Below are positions 12,901 through 22,300 of a stretch of DNA of 45,496 bases, in pieces. Positions within the stretch are counted from its first letter, which is position 1, and the number at the start of each line of letters is the position of its first letter. This DNA is from Cyanophora paradoxa. Its lineage: Eukaryota; Glaucocystophyceae; Cyanophorales; Cyanophoraceae. The DNA lies in the NCBI GenBank assembly GCA_004431415.1, contig QPMI01000296.1, forward strand, positions 1-45,496, in the 5' to 3' direction. Made by a program: the position numbers and the translations under genes. The notes under the pieces were generated by a model. That model did no database searches. It had not been told where the DNA came from and worked only from the letters and a program-made list of their open reading frames with translations.

Positions 12901-13287
12901 TTTTCATTCGAAGACGAAGCCACACCTGCTCCTTCTCCAGCTTCTCCTGCTGCCCCTCGAGCTTCGAAAAGGAGATCGGCGTCAAGGAGATCGAATCCAA
13001 AGCGCGGGCGTCGCATTCAAAAAGAACCTTCTCTTCGAGCTTCTCCTTCTCCTCCTTCGAATCGGTATTCTCCTGCGCCAGCAATTGCAAGCGCGCCCAC
13101 GTCGGCGGCTGCGCGCCTCCTCGGGGCGTCGCGGGGCGCGGCGGCGGACCAATTTCTTCTCGGTTTCCTTGATTTCGTTGGACAGGTTGGAGATGCCCGA
13201 CGAGGCCTGCTGAAGTATCGCCTGCGTTTGCTGAACAGCCTCGACGATTTGCTGAGCCGCGGCTTGAGCGCTAGGTGCAGCTCCCAT
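6966..13287 (-). CDS. Acidic Ala/Glu-rich coiled-coil protein with amplified exon cassettes
   Basis: The gene reads on the minus strand from ATG at 13287-13285 (MGAAPSAQAAAQQIVEAVQQ) to TAG at 6968-6966 (end DALDFE). I do not recognise the family. Nearly every exon is a multiple of three bases in phase 0 and encodes a charged helix with heptad-like spacing. Confident exons, low to high coordinate: 6966-7106 (very acidic C terminus, SVADPLFGDIASGEEAEYDA), 7188-7904 (239 codons, coiled coil rich in A and E), 7969-8028, 8093-8158, 8213-8287, 8350-8397, 8454-8516, 8600-8632 and 8702-8770. The last seven slots recur at 9070-9874 and 10147-10973 and in diverged form at 11286-12179. More diverged coiled-coil exons lie between 12450 and the start. 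Introns are 50-90 bp inside cassettes and about 270-310 bp between them. A filament, scaffold or cytoskeletal role is only a guess from composition. Confidence 0.75.
7969..8770 (-). repeat. Exon cassette copy A of the coiled-coil gene
   Basis: Seven phase-0 exons of 20, 22, 25, 16, 21, 11 and 23 codons are listed here from low to high coordinate. In transcript order they begin PAEQVEDLKEEVADTTEA and end ESVETVLEESQEAAAEADSE. From the exon at 8093 up to 8770 it is almost identical to copy B, introns included, which points to recent duplication or gene conversion. The exon at 7969-8028 differs from its counterpart in copies B and C. Confidence 0.85.
9070..9874 (-). repeat. Exon cassette copy B of the coiled-coil gene
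   Basis: The same seven slots occur at 9070-9135, 9198-9263, 9318-9392, 9455-9502, 9564-9626, 9704-9736 and 9806-9874. All are multiples of three. The lowest-coordinate exon encodes EKAEDVSEAAADAVDVATSD. Both exons and introns match copy A closely except at the edges. Confidence 0.85.
10147..10973 (-). repeat. Exon cassette copy C of the coiled-coil gene
   Basis: The slots lie at 10147-10212, 10275-10346, 10416-10490, 10553-10600, 10662-10724, 10798-10830 and 10905-10973. The slot at 10275-10346 encodes a different 24-codon exon (starting ENVVDNVNVTANIENLLDEI) in place of the 22-codon EETVGDIVDAIEEQQADV exon, so copy C is a mosaic. The other exons match copies A and B closely. Confidence 0.82.
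11286..12179 (-). repeat. Exon cassette copy D, diverged
   Basis: This is a diverged cassette. Recognisable exons include 11286 to about 11335, 11366-11431 (almost identical to copy B), an EETV-slot exon just above the donor at about 11503, an LEEKTEELEEKQEEL exon near 11820-11870, a fused exon at 11927-12022 and PTEKAADLEGDLSEAVADIN at 12111-12179. The fused 96-bp exon equals the 63-bp plus 33-bp exons of copies A-C with no intron between them. Confidence 0.7.
12450..13095 (-). repeat. Oldest or most diverged coiled-coil exons at the 5' part of the gene
   Basis: Minus-strand exons here encode QGKAEDAIETAVDAIDASQE (near 12450-12530), DEKADELVEKIEAAQDDVKE (near 12630-12700), EKLEDLKEETTAYAVESSDA (near 12780-12870), EGQQEKLEKEQ (near 12925-12960) and ENTDSKEEKEKLEEK (near 13028-13072). 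They follow the same helix-per-exon pattern and end at gtgcgc, gtgtgg or gttctt donors, but are not close copies of A-C. Exact acceptors are uncertain. Confidence 0.55.
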
Positions 13288-14277
13288 GATGCGGATACGT
13301 AGCTGCCTGCGCGCGCAGCTCCTCGTGAGACGATCGGCGATGCGCGCCTGCGAAGCACGCGCGCCAGCTAAGCACGCGTACGCGCAAGCTACGAATCCAA
13401 ACCTTAGACGAGAGGGTCTTTCGGAAGGTGCGTCGCTCTTCCGGCGAACTGTTATGCGATTAGCTCGGCGCCGCGAGGCCTAAGCTTAGGAGTACGGATC
13501 GTACGGTACGACTACCGTAGTAGTAAGCTCGCAGGAGTCGCAGCCGCAGCCTGCGGCCTGCAGTGTGGATCTAGCCGGATCGGAGCCTCTGCAAAACGAA
13601 ATTTAATCTTCTTGCCTACTAGACTGGTACTAGTGGCCTAACAATCATTGAATCTCCAGGAGGGTAGTAGTACGGATCGGACTGTACGGTAGTAACGGTA
13701 GTACTAGTAACGGTACGAAATTACTAGTACTACAAATGCCAGTTTGCCACTGCGCATGCCAGCTGCAGTTCTCTGTGGTACTACTAGTCTACTACTAGTA
13801 CCGGCGGTACGTATATACCGGGCGGTACCGCTCTACGGTATGCGTACAGTACTACTATAGTAGTACCGTAGTAGTACGTATACGTTGCGACGGTACGATA
13901 GTACCAAGCGATTCAGCACCGCTGCTCCGCGGGCCCCTGTCACAGGCTGTCTGACGCTGTCAGGTCTAGAGGAGCCTACTACTAGCCTAGTACTAGGCTG
14001 CGTGTGGTACCGACTACTGGGAGTCGAAAAGCGTTCGATGAATCAGAAACGATTCGAATCCTCCTGCTCGCAGTACAACCCGACTCGAAGCCAAAAAAAC
14101 GAGAAAACGAAAGAGAATTGGCAACTTGAGCAAAAAAGCACCGGGGTACGGTATTCGACGTCACCTCGCTACTGGGTAGCTCCGCTAGCCTACCGGTAGC
14201 CTAGCGGTAGGCTGTAGCCCCGCCCTGGCGGTGATGCACGGGGACGCACGGGTCACGCACCCCGCCGCCAAGGGAGC
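13288..14277. other. Intergenic region rich in tac/gta/ctag words
   Basis: About 990 bp separate the 5' end of the coiled-coil gene from the 3' end of the kinase gene, both on the minus strand. Between about 13490 and 13900 the sequence is packed with gtac, ctag, tacgta and tactagta words, giving many overlapping small palindromes. No gene was seen. It should hold the promoter of the coiled-coil gene and the 3' end signals of the kinase gene, but no specific element can be named. Confidence 0.55.
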
Positions 14278-16990
14278 TCAGCGGAGCGGGGCGGGGGCCG
14301 CGGGGCGGAGGAGCTCGAGGGCGGCCTGGGCGGCAGCCTCGGGGCCGGCGCGGGGGGGCAGGCGTAGCGGCGCCGCCCCCTCCACGCGCAGGTACGCCGC
14401 CGCCACCGCTGCGCGGAAGGCGGCCTCCTCCTGCGCCGGCCGGGGCCGAGGCGGGGCCTCAGCAAGGGCCTCGCCGGGGCGCGGGGGCTTGGGGGCGGGC
14501 GGGGCGGACGGCGAGGCGGGCCTCCTCGGGGTGGCGCCCCCGCCCGCGCCAGCAGCCGCCTGCGCCGCTCCGCCTCGGGCAGCGCCAGCACCAGCACCCC
14601 GCCGGGCGCGGCAGGTCCCGCGGCCAGCGCAGGCCGCCCCGCCCCGCCCCCTGCCGGCCCCGCACGCTCTGGCGGGGGCCGGCGCGCTCGGGCGCGGGGC
14701 GCACGGGTCCGGCGCGGAGCTCGGCCTCGGCGGCCCCGTAGGCGGCGGTGGAGGGCCAGTAGCGGTCCATCACGCACGCGCGCCCCTCCGCCTGCACCGC
14801 CCGCGCCGCCCTGCCGCCCCGAGGGGCCCATCGGCCGGCGTCCGGCCCCGCGCGGGGCTCCGGCGGAGGCGGCACCGGCCGGCGGCATAGTTGCCGAGCG
14901 AGTAGAAGGCGCGCCGGGCGGTCCGATCGGCCCCGTCCAGCAGCGGGCGCACCTGCGCCTGGCTCGCCGGGCGTGGCGGCGGGACAGGGCGGGGCGGGGC
15001 GGGTGGGGCGGACGGGGGCGAGGGCCGGGGCGGGGTGGCGAGGAGGGCGGCCGGGGCGCGCTCCGCGAGGCGCCCGCCAGCGTCGACTTGCCGCTCCCGT
15101 CCAGCCCTGCCCCCGCCCCCGCCCTCGCCGTCGCAAGGCGCGCGCGGCGGGGGCGGCGGGCCGGGCGACCTTCCAGGACCCAGAAGGGGCGGCGGGCGCG
15201 GGAGGAGGGCGCCGAGGGAAGCGGCGGGTCGCCCGCCCAGCCGGCCGCCTCCTCCGTGCGGAAAGCCCGCTCCGCGTGCACGGCCGACGAGAGCGGCTGC
15301 GGGGGCGCTCGGGCGCGGCTGGCGGCGGGCGGGGCGGGAGGGCGGGGGCGGTGCGGGGCGGGCCCCGCGGGGTCGAGGCGGCGGGTCGCGGCGAAGGCGA
15401 GGAGCGCGTCGCAGGCGGCGTCGAAGCCCGCCGGCCCCGCCCCGCCGCCCCGCCGCCCCGCCCGCCCGCGCGAGCGAGGCGGAGGCGGGCCGGCGGAGGC
15501 TGCGGGGCCGGTCCAGCGGAGGGCGGCGGGCCCGGCGGGCGCGGCCGGGCGAGGTGGAGGGCGGCCCAGGCGACGAGGCGCGCCCCTGCGGGGAGCCGGC
15601 GAGGGCTGCTGCAACGCCCCTCTCCAGCGCCGCCTCCCCGGCGGCCCTGCGCCCCGCGCGTGAGGCGGCGCGGGGAGGGCGTGAGGGCGGGGCGCGCGTC
15701 GGGGCGGCGGCGGCGACGAAGCCGAGGGCCGCCGGCGCCGCCTCCCGCTCGATCGCCTCCGCCCGTACAGCGCTGCGCCGCCCCGCGCCCGTCGGCGGAG
15801 TGGGGCGGCCCGAGGCGCCCCGGCGCCCCGGCGCGGCCCGCACCGTGCACGGCGCCGCATGTGCGGAGGGCGAGCCGCACGGCGGCGGCGAGGCGGTTGC
15901 GGGCCTGCGCGGCGAGGGCCGCCCGCACCGGCGAGGCCGCCTGCGCGCAGCCGGCGCCGGTGTCAGCGTCGGGCGCCGGCGGCCGCGCGGCCGGCTCGGA
16001 GGGCGGCGCGCAACGGGGCCAAGGCGGCGTCCAGCTCCCACTCGTCGAGGGCCGGCGACGAGACCCAGACGACCAGGCAGAGGCAGCGCGCCCCGGGGCC
16101 CGCCCGCCGCCCCCGCGAGCTCGAGGCGAACGGTCGCCTCGCAGCCGGCGTGGGGATCCAGAAGCGGAAGGCGGCGGGGCCGGGGCCGCCGCCAGCGCCG
16201 GCGCAGCGGCTCGAGGCGCGGGAAGGTGCGCGGGCCGCAGTCGCCGCCGGCCGCCTTGGCCACCTGGCGGAGGACGGCGGTGCAGAGGTCGCCGGGGGCG
16301 ACGGCGCCGCCCGAGTCGAGCGGGCGAGGAGCACCAGCCGCGGAGGCGCGCCGCCAGGCGCCCCGCCACGAGCGCCGCCTCGTCGCCCACCCCGGCGAAC
16401 CACGCGGCGAGGAGCGCCCGCTCGGCGGCCGCCTCCCCGGCCCCCTTCTGTGTCAGCCTGCGCGGCGTCGGTGCCGCGCGGCCGGCGCGGGGCGCGGCGC
16501 TTTGGCTCGGACCTCTCGAGGGAAGCTTCAGAGTCGCACGCGAGCGGCACGATGAAGATGCGCACGCGGGCGTCGAGGCGGGCGATGTGCGCTTCCGCCG
16601 CGGCCTCCAGCGCCTCGGAGGCCCCGGGAGATCGGCAGATGGCGTAGCCCAAGTTGCCAATGTGCCACGTCTCGATGACACGCCGTCGCTCGCCCCTCCG
16701 GGCCTCGTCGCGCTCCGCCTCCTGCTCGAAGAGCCTCCACTCGAACTCGGGCTGCTCGCTGCGCGAAGAAAATTCACACAGGGTATTAACGGCATTCGCC
16801 CTCGCCCGCCGACGCGCGATCTCAAGTCTCGCGCACCAGAAGCCGAACGCGCCCGCGTCCCGCTCGAGCTCGCGCTCTCGCGCTTCGTCGCCGAGCTCCG
16901 CATCAAAAACCGCATGCGCATCCCACCGCGCAGCGAGCTCCTTCCCGAGCGTTGACTTGCCGGAGCTGAGCCCATGGCAGCTGGGATCAA
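14278..16990 (-). CDS. CMPK2/thymidylate kinase-like nucleotide kinase with an additional N-terminal P-loop domain
   Basis: The C-terminal domain matches UMP-CMP kinase 2 and thymidylate kinases, which phosphorylate nucleoside monophosphates. It shows a P-loop GLDGSGKSTLA (about 15075-15110), RRAFYSLGNYAA (near 14885-14925), the motif VMDRYWPSTAAYGAAEAE (about 14732-14785), VLVLALPEAERRRRLLAR, and an end ALELLRPAAPAPLR before TGA at 14280-14278. RRAFYSLGNY and DRYWxSTAxY are characteristic of CMPK2 rather than generic dTMP kinase. The N-terminal exons contain a second P-loop GLSSGKSTLGKELAARWDAH (near 16920-16980), then EFEWRLFEQEAERDEARRGE and ETWHIGNLGYAICRSPGASE, suggesting a nucleoside/nucleotide kinase fold. 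The start is unclear: the ATG at about 16977 is one base out of frame with the P-loop, so an upstream intron or an indel is likely. One gene versus two adjacent genes is not settled. Confidence 0.75.
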
Positions 16991-17192
16991 ATTGCGCGGT
17001 ACCCGGCGGCGCGCTTTATTCTTCGCACCCGTGGGCCCCGCACAGCACTATCCAGGTGCAGGCGTGCTCGTCGGACATCATAAACCACGCGCACCGCGCT
17101 GCTCGAGATTTCGGCTTCGACCGCAACTTCGACCGAATCCTCAGCTCGCACGCTCGGGGTCTCAAGCTCCTGCCAGACTGTGCCAGTGCGCA
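16991..17192. promoter_or_regulatory. Probable shared divergent promoter of the kinase (-) and ThTPase (+) genes
   Basis: About 200 bp lie between the 5' end of the kinase coding region on the minus strand and the ThTPase ATG at 17193 on the plus strand. The spacing implies a bidirectional promoter. No TATA box or other defined motif is convincing. Confidence 0.4.
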
Positions 17193-18516
17193 ATGGCGTT
17201 CCTCGTCGCGGCGGGCGCCCTCCCGCGTGCGGCGCTGGCCTCTGCTGGCCATGGGATTGCCGGGCTCGAGCTCTGCGGGCAGCTGGGGGCCGCGGCCGGC
17301 GCTCGCGTCCGCGGCCGACGGCGGCGGGCGTTCGCGTCGGCGGCGGCAGCGGCTGCGGTCGCCTCGGTGGCGCCGCCGGCGAGGATCGAGGTGGAGCGGA
17401 AGTTCGCGGTCACGCCGGAGGACGAGGCGCGCGTGGAGCGCGCCCTGCGCCTCCGCTCTGAGAAGTCCTTCACGGGTGCCTGCGCGGTCGCGCCGCGCGG
17501 ACCTGCGCTGCCCGACGCCGGGGGCGGCGCGCGCCATGCGCAGACGTGTACTACGACGCGCCGGGCTTCCCGCTGACGAGGCGCGACGTCTGGCTCCGCG
17601 AGCGCTCCGGCGCCTGGGAGCTCAAGCGGCCCGCCCTCCTCCCCGGCGCCGGCGGCGAGGGCGGCGCGCCCGACGGCGTCGGTGCGGCTGCGCACGCTCC
17701 GGCGGACGCGGGGTCGCGCTCTGAGGGGCGCGCGGGCGGGCAGACCGGTACGAGGAGGTGGAGGGGAGGGCCCGTCGCCCGCGCCCTCGGCCTCGGTGCG
17801 CGCCGCGAGGCGGCCCCTCGCCCCGGCCCCCGCCCGCCCCGTCCGACCCGGCGGCGCGCAGCGCTGCCGCCGGCGGCCTCGCTCGCCGACGCGCTTCGCG
17901 GGAGGGCTACGAGGCCTTCGCCCGGTGCTCTCTCCGCGGCGCGCCGGCCGGCTCCCAGATGGCAGCTGAAGCGAGGCGGGGCGGGGGGGCAGGATCGGGA
18001 CGCGGCGGCGGAGCTTCGTGCCGCGGGCCGGCGAGGGCGAGGGGCCGGCGAGGGGAGGGGGGCCTCTCGGTGGTCGTCGACGCGATGGACTTCGGCTACC
18101 GCGTGCGGCCCCGCGCGCTCCGCACCCCGCGGGCCGCCAGGTCCGAGCCCCCGGGGCGCCGCAGATCCTGGAGATCGAGGTGATGGCGGAGGCCACCCCG
18201 CCGCCCTCGGTCCCGCCCGCCCCCCGCCCCCCGCCCCCCGCCCCTGCCCCCTCACCGCGCCCCGCCCCGGCAGCGCGGGCGGAGGGCCTCATCGACGCCT
18301 GCGCCCGCCGCCTCGGCCTCCGCCGGGGCCCGCCCCGGCAAGGTCTGCCCCGGGCCCCTCCAAGCGAGACGCCGCGTGCCTGGGGCCAGGGGCGCTGAGG
18401 GGGGGCGGGGCCAGGTGCTGGTGTACCTGGAGCGCTTCCGCCCGGCGCACCTCGCCGCCCTCCGCGACGCCGGCCTCCTCGCCTCCAAGCGCCTCCCGGA
18501 GGCTCAGGCACCCTGA
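17193..18516 (+). CDS. Thiamine-triphosphatase-like CYTH-domain protein
   Basis: CYTH/triphosphate tunnel enzymes hydrolyse triphosphate substrates with Mg2+; animal ThTPase acts on thiamine triphosphate. After an Ala/Arg-rich leader that could target mitochondrion or plastid, the signature IEVERKF (ExExK) appears near 17382-17405. Exon 1 is 17193-17475 and exon 2 begins at 17544 with DVYYDAPGFPLTRRDVWLRE then WELKRPAL, the usual second block of ThTPase. Later exons give DRYEEVEGRA, REGYEAFARCSLR, VVVDAMDFGYRV, QILEIEVMAE and VLVYLERFRPAHLAALRDAG, ending at TGA 18514-18516. LEIEVM carries the acidic metal-binding residues. ATG 17193 is chosen because it precedes the leader; the frame is also open back to 16974. 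It sits between the CMPK2-like and viperin-like genes, on the opposite strand. It could instead be an inorganic tripolyphosphatase. Confidence 0.82.
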
Positions 18517-18771
18517 CGAGCCCCTTAACCCCCCCCCCCCCCCCTCTCCCCCCTCCCCCTTCCCCCGCCATGGTGCCCCCTCCGGCCCTCCTGCCCCCGC
18601 CCCCGCCCGCCTGTCTTGCCCAAGCCGACTCCTCTCAACATCCGATTCTTAAAGAGCAGCGTGCGCATAGAAGACATGAGAAAGAGGATCAACGCTACGC
18701 TCAACACGTCGCGGCAGAGTGACAATTGGGTGATTCAGATACACATGCACAGCACTTCGAATTCAGTGAAG
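18517..18771. other. Spacer between the ThTPase 3' end and the viperin fragment, with a C-tract
   Basis: A run of about 14 C at 18530-18544 and further C/T-rich DNA follow the ThTPase stop. This is where the remaining viperin exons would be expected on the minus strand. No conserved viperin block is recognisable on either strand. Confidence 0.5.
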
Positions 18772-19125
18772 CTAAATAGCGTAGCTGCAGCTGACTCGGT
18801 GATAGTTGAATATAGCTTCCGCGAAGTTCAGCTTCCGCATGCCCGCCCCCGCCAGCGCCCGCAGCGCCGCGCGGGCCTCGTCGGCGTCCGCGACGGCGGA
18901 AGACTTCGACGTGTGGAAGCAGAAGCCGCAGCGGTAGTTGCACGCGCGCAGGAAGTGATAGTTCACGCTCAGCGGCTCCGGATCCACGCGTACGGCGCGC
19001 GGACTCTTATGCGCTGCGGGTGCGGCGGCCAAGCTCGAGTGGAGAGCCCGAGCCATTTGATTGCTCGACTTCAGCTGCTGCGGAGCGCAGTGGGAGTGGT
19101 GCAGTGCTAGTTTCCAGAAGATCAT
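18772..19125 (-). CDS. Viperin-like radical SAM enzyme (RSAD2 family), N-terminal part only
   Basis: Viperins convert CTP to ddhCTP with a radical SAM mechanism and act in antiviral defence in animals, fungi and prokaryotes. The minus-strand ORF contains [20 protein letters not shown], with the CxxxCxxC iron-sulfur motif (about 18911-18945), then HTSK, and [18 protein letters not shown]. This matches the viperin N-terminal radical SAM block, where FCFHT and the INFSGGEP region are hallmarks. The match stops right after NFA: the expected GGEPF and everything C-terminal are missing and replaced by AT-richer DNA reaching TAG at about 18772. No GT donor is visible at the break. The start could be Met at 19125 or Met at 19056 ([20 protein letters not shown]). 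Loss of radical SAM strands beyond the first third should abolish activity, unless distant exons complete it. Confidence 0.78.
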   Translation of the reverse strand: MIFWKLALHHSHCAPQQLKSSNQMARALHSSLAAAPAAHKSPRAVRVDPEPLSVNYHFLRACNYRCGFCFHTSKSSAVADADEARAALRALAGAGMRKLNFAEAIFNYHRVSCSYAI

Positions 19126-19353
19126 TTTCGGGATCCGGCCGCGGATCCGCTAACGTGAACGTTCGCGAATGCGACGCTGTGACGCGCGCGCCTGTGCGGC
19201 TGTTATAATGCAGCGTAGACTAGATGTGCCGAAATGAGAGGCAGCGGCGGGCGCGAAGCACTGCGACGCTGGACGCGCTCAGTCGAAAGCTCGACCGAAA
19301 AAAACGCACAGTTTGGTGTACCCCAAGGCTTCGTGCCCCAAGGACTGCCCGCG
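19126..19353. promoter_or_regulatory. Divergent promoter region between the viperin fragment (-) and the TPR-MYND gene (+)
   Basis: The two coding starts point away from each other across 228 bp (108 bp if the upstream in-frame ATG at 19234 is used). The segment contains aacgtgaacgttcgc-like and ggatccg palindromic words near 19128-19165. No core promoter element can be assigned with confidence. Confidence 0.4.
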
Positions 19354-22300
19354 ATGAGCACAGTGGAGAGGTTTTTGAACGAAACAAAGTACCGCGAATA
19401 CGCCCAGGAGCTGTCGCGGCCGGACAAGGCCAACGAGCGCGGCACGCAGCTCTACAAGTCGGGCAAGTTCGATGAGGCGGCGCAGGCGTACTCCCACGCC
19501 GGCGCCGTCAACTCGCGCATATGGAGCGGCGCGGGCGTTGCCGAGCGTGCGACCATCCTGTCGAACCGGTGCGCTCGATCGATCGAGCGCCCGAGCTCGA
19601 GGTCCGCAAAGCTGACGCACGAGCGCTTGCGCAGAGCCGCAGCGTACCTGAGCTCGAGAGGCGGCAGGCTCGAGGAGGCGGAGGCCGATGCGCGCGCGTC
19701 GTTGGAGCTGAGGCCGGGGAACGCGAAAGGTCCGCTAGCGCTTCGCGCAATTCGACGCGTACGTCGCTAGCTATATAGCGCTCCACGCGCGAGGGGCGCC
19801 GATCGCGGCCGATTGCTGGCCGACTGCAGGACTGTGGAGGCACGCGAAGACGCTGTACGCGCTGGGCCGCTTCGCGGAGGCGGCCGTGGCGTGCTCGAGC
19901 GCGGCCGCTGCGGACTCCTCGGCGCCCGCTAGCGCTAGCTATAGCGCTTACAGCCGCGGCCGCGAGGTCGCTCTGCGAGCCGCCGAGGCCGCCGCCGCCG
20001 CCCGGAAGCTGTGCGAGGAGGGGAGCGCGCTTTTCTCCCCCGAGGCAGGCCCTGCTCCCCCCGCGCCGCGCCGGGCTTTCGCGTGCGCGCTCAGCGACGC
20101 CGGCAGGCGCCCGAGGAGGCGCGGGAGGGCGCGGCGGCGCTGTACCGGCGGGCACTGGAGCTGAACCCGGCGGACATGGCGGCGGGGGCGGACCTGGCGG
20201 CAGCGCTGCTCTCCCTTCGCCGCCTCGCCGAATGCGCCGACCTTGCCCTCGCCGTCCGCCCCGCCGCCCCAGCGCCCGAAGCGCGCCCCGCCCGCCCCCC
20301 TCACCGCCCCGGGCGCTCGCAGGCGGCCTGCAGACCCTCGCTGGTGGCCTCGGAGAGCCGGCCGGCGGCGGCGAAGCTCTTCGTGCGGGCGGGGCTGGCG
20401 CTTGGGGCGCTGGGGCGGCCGATCGACGCCGCCGCCTCACTCCGCCTCGCCCTCGACTTCGCCCCCGGCCTCCGCGAGGCCGCCAGCCGGCTACGCGAGG
20501 CCGAGGCCAAGATGCAAGGGTCATGGGCCGGCGGGCCGGCCGGCGACGGGCGCTGGGAGGGCGGCGGGGCGGGCCTCGACGCGTGCGCGGCGCGGGTGGC
20601 GCAGCCGGCGGCCGGGGGCGCGCGCCTTTCGAATTACGTTGCGTTTGAGAACCACTACCTGCAGGTGCCGCCTGCCCGCCCCCGCCGCCCCGTGCCTCCC
20701 GCCCGCTGGCTCACGCGGGGCGCAGTACCCCTTCGGGAACACGGAGGCGCGGCCGGCGGCGTCGCGCGAGGAGCTCCTCCAGGCGAGTGCTCGCCCGCAA
20801 CGGCGTCGGCACCTGGAGCGCGCCGGGCCGGACCCGAGCCGGCGGGGCGCAGGCGGCAGCGGCCGGGGGCGGCGCCCCGTGGCTGTCCTCTTCGTCGGCG
20901 TGGGGGACGTGCGGAACGTGCTGCGGACCGCGCAGGAGGCGGCCGGGCCCGGCGCGCCCCGCCTCGCCTTCAGCCTCGTCGACGTCGACCGCTGCGTCCT
21001 CGCCCGGTGCGCCCCCGCCGACGCCGCCGCCGCCGCCGGGGCCGAGCAGCGCCGACGGGCGGCCACAGGGACGTGCTGCTGCTTGCGGCGGTCTCGGAGA
21101 TGCGCGAGCCGGCCCCCGAGGACCTCCGCTTCCTGTGGCGCGCCTGGTTCTGCCTCGAGATGCCCCCCGGCGAGCGGCGCCGCCTCAACACGGCCCTCGC
21201 CGCCCTCGCCGACGCCGCCGCCTCGCCGGCGGCCTGGCGCGCCTCGCCCTTCGGCGCCTGGCTCCGCGTTCCCTGCGACGGCGACCTCGCCCTCCTCCGC
21301 GAGGTCCCGCCGGCCCCGCCCCGCCTGCGAGCGCTGAGTCCCGCCCGACGCCGCCCGAGGCCAGGTCTGGGAGTACTGGCTCTCGCCGGCCGTGCCGCCG
21401 CTGGCGCACGTGCGGGTGCAGCGCCACTCCCACTCGCTCCGCATCTCCCAGCTCCACGACTCCGCCCGCTCCCGGCAGCAGGCCCGGCCCCGGCCGCCGC
21501 AGCGCGCAGGCTCACGGTCGCGGTGCAGGGCTGGAAGCCGGCGGAGCTGCGCACGCAAGACAGGAAGATCGGGGCGCGTGAGCAGGAGTGCCAGCGACGG
21601 GTGCAGCTCCTCGCGCCTGCCTTCGCCGACGTCGAGCGGGAGATGGCGGACTGGTGCGCTGGCGCCCCGCCACGCCCGGCCCCGCACAGCGCCCCCTCTT
21701 CCCCCCGCCGACCGGCCGGCCGGGCGCCGCCAGGTACCGCACGTGGTCCGCGGCGCCCGACGACGCCACGCGGGGCGGGGGCGGGCCCGGCAGCGGGCGG
21801 CCGGGGGCGGGGGCGGCGCTGAACCCGACGCTCGTGGCGCCGCCGCGGGGCCTCTGCCTGACCCACTACAGCCTGCACCCCTTCGGGGCCTTTGCGCCCG
21901 AGGACCTCGCGGCCTTCGCCGACGCCGCCGCCCCGCCCCGGGCCCTCGCCCTCGTCCCCGGCCCCGCCTCGGGCAAGCTCCTTTTCTGCCCTCCGCCCCC
22001 GGGCCCGCCGCACTGAGGCCGGCCGCGCAGGGGAGGCGGACGGGATCGAAGAGCCGCCCCCGCGGGAGCTCTGCAGGGCGACCCTGCGCCTCCTCGCGCA
22101 GGTCCCCGCGCGCGACCCCTCCTCCCGCTCCTCCCGCCCTGCCCGAGCGCCCGCGCTGCCGCCGCAGATGGTGGTCCCCTTTGCGGAGGCGGTCGCCGAC
22201 GGCCGCGCTTCTGTCGCCGCCTACGCCGCCGACGGCCTCCAGGCGCCACCCTTCTTCTCCCCGCGCAGCGCGCTCGGGGCTGACTGGGAGGCGGCAGCTG

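Noticed and set aside
8000-13300. Repeated units considered as a CRISPR array or satellite
   Set aside because: The units are about 1.1 kb coding cassettes with splice sites, not short repeats with unique spacers.
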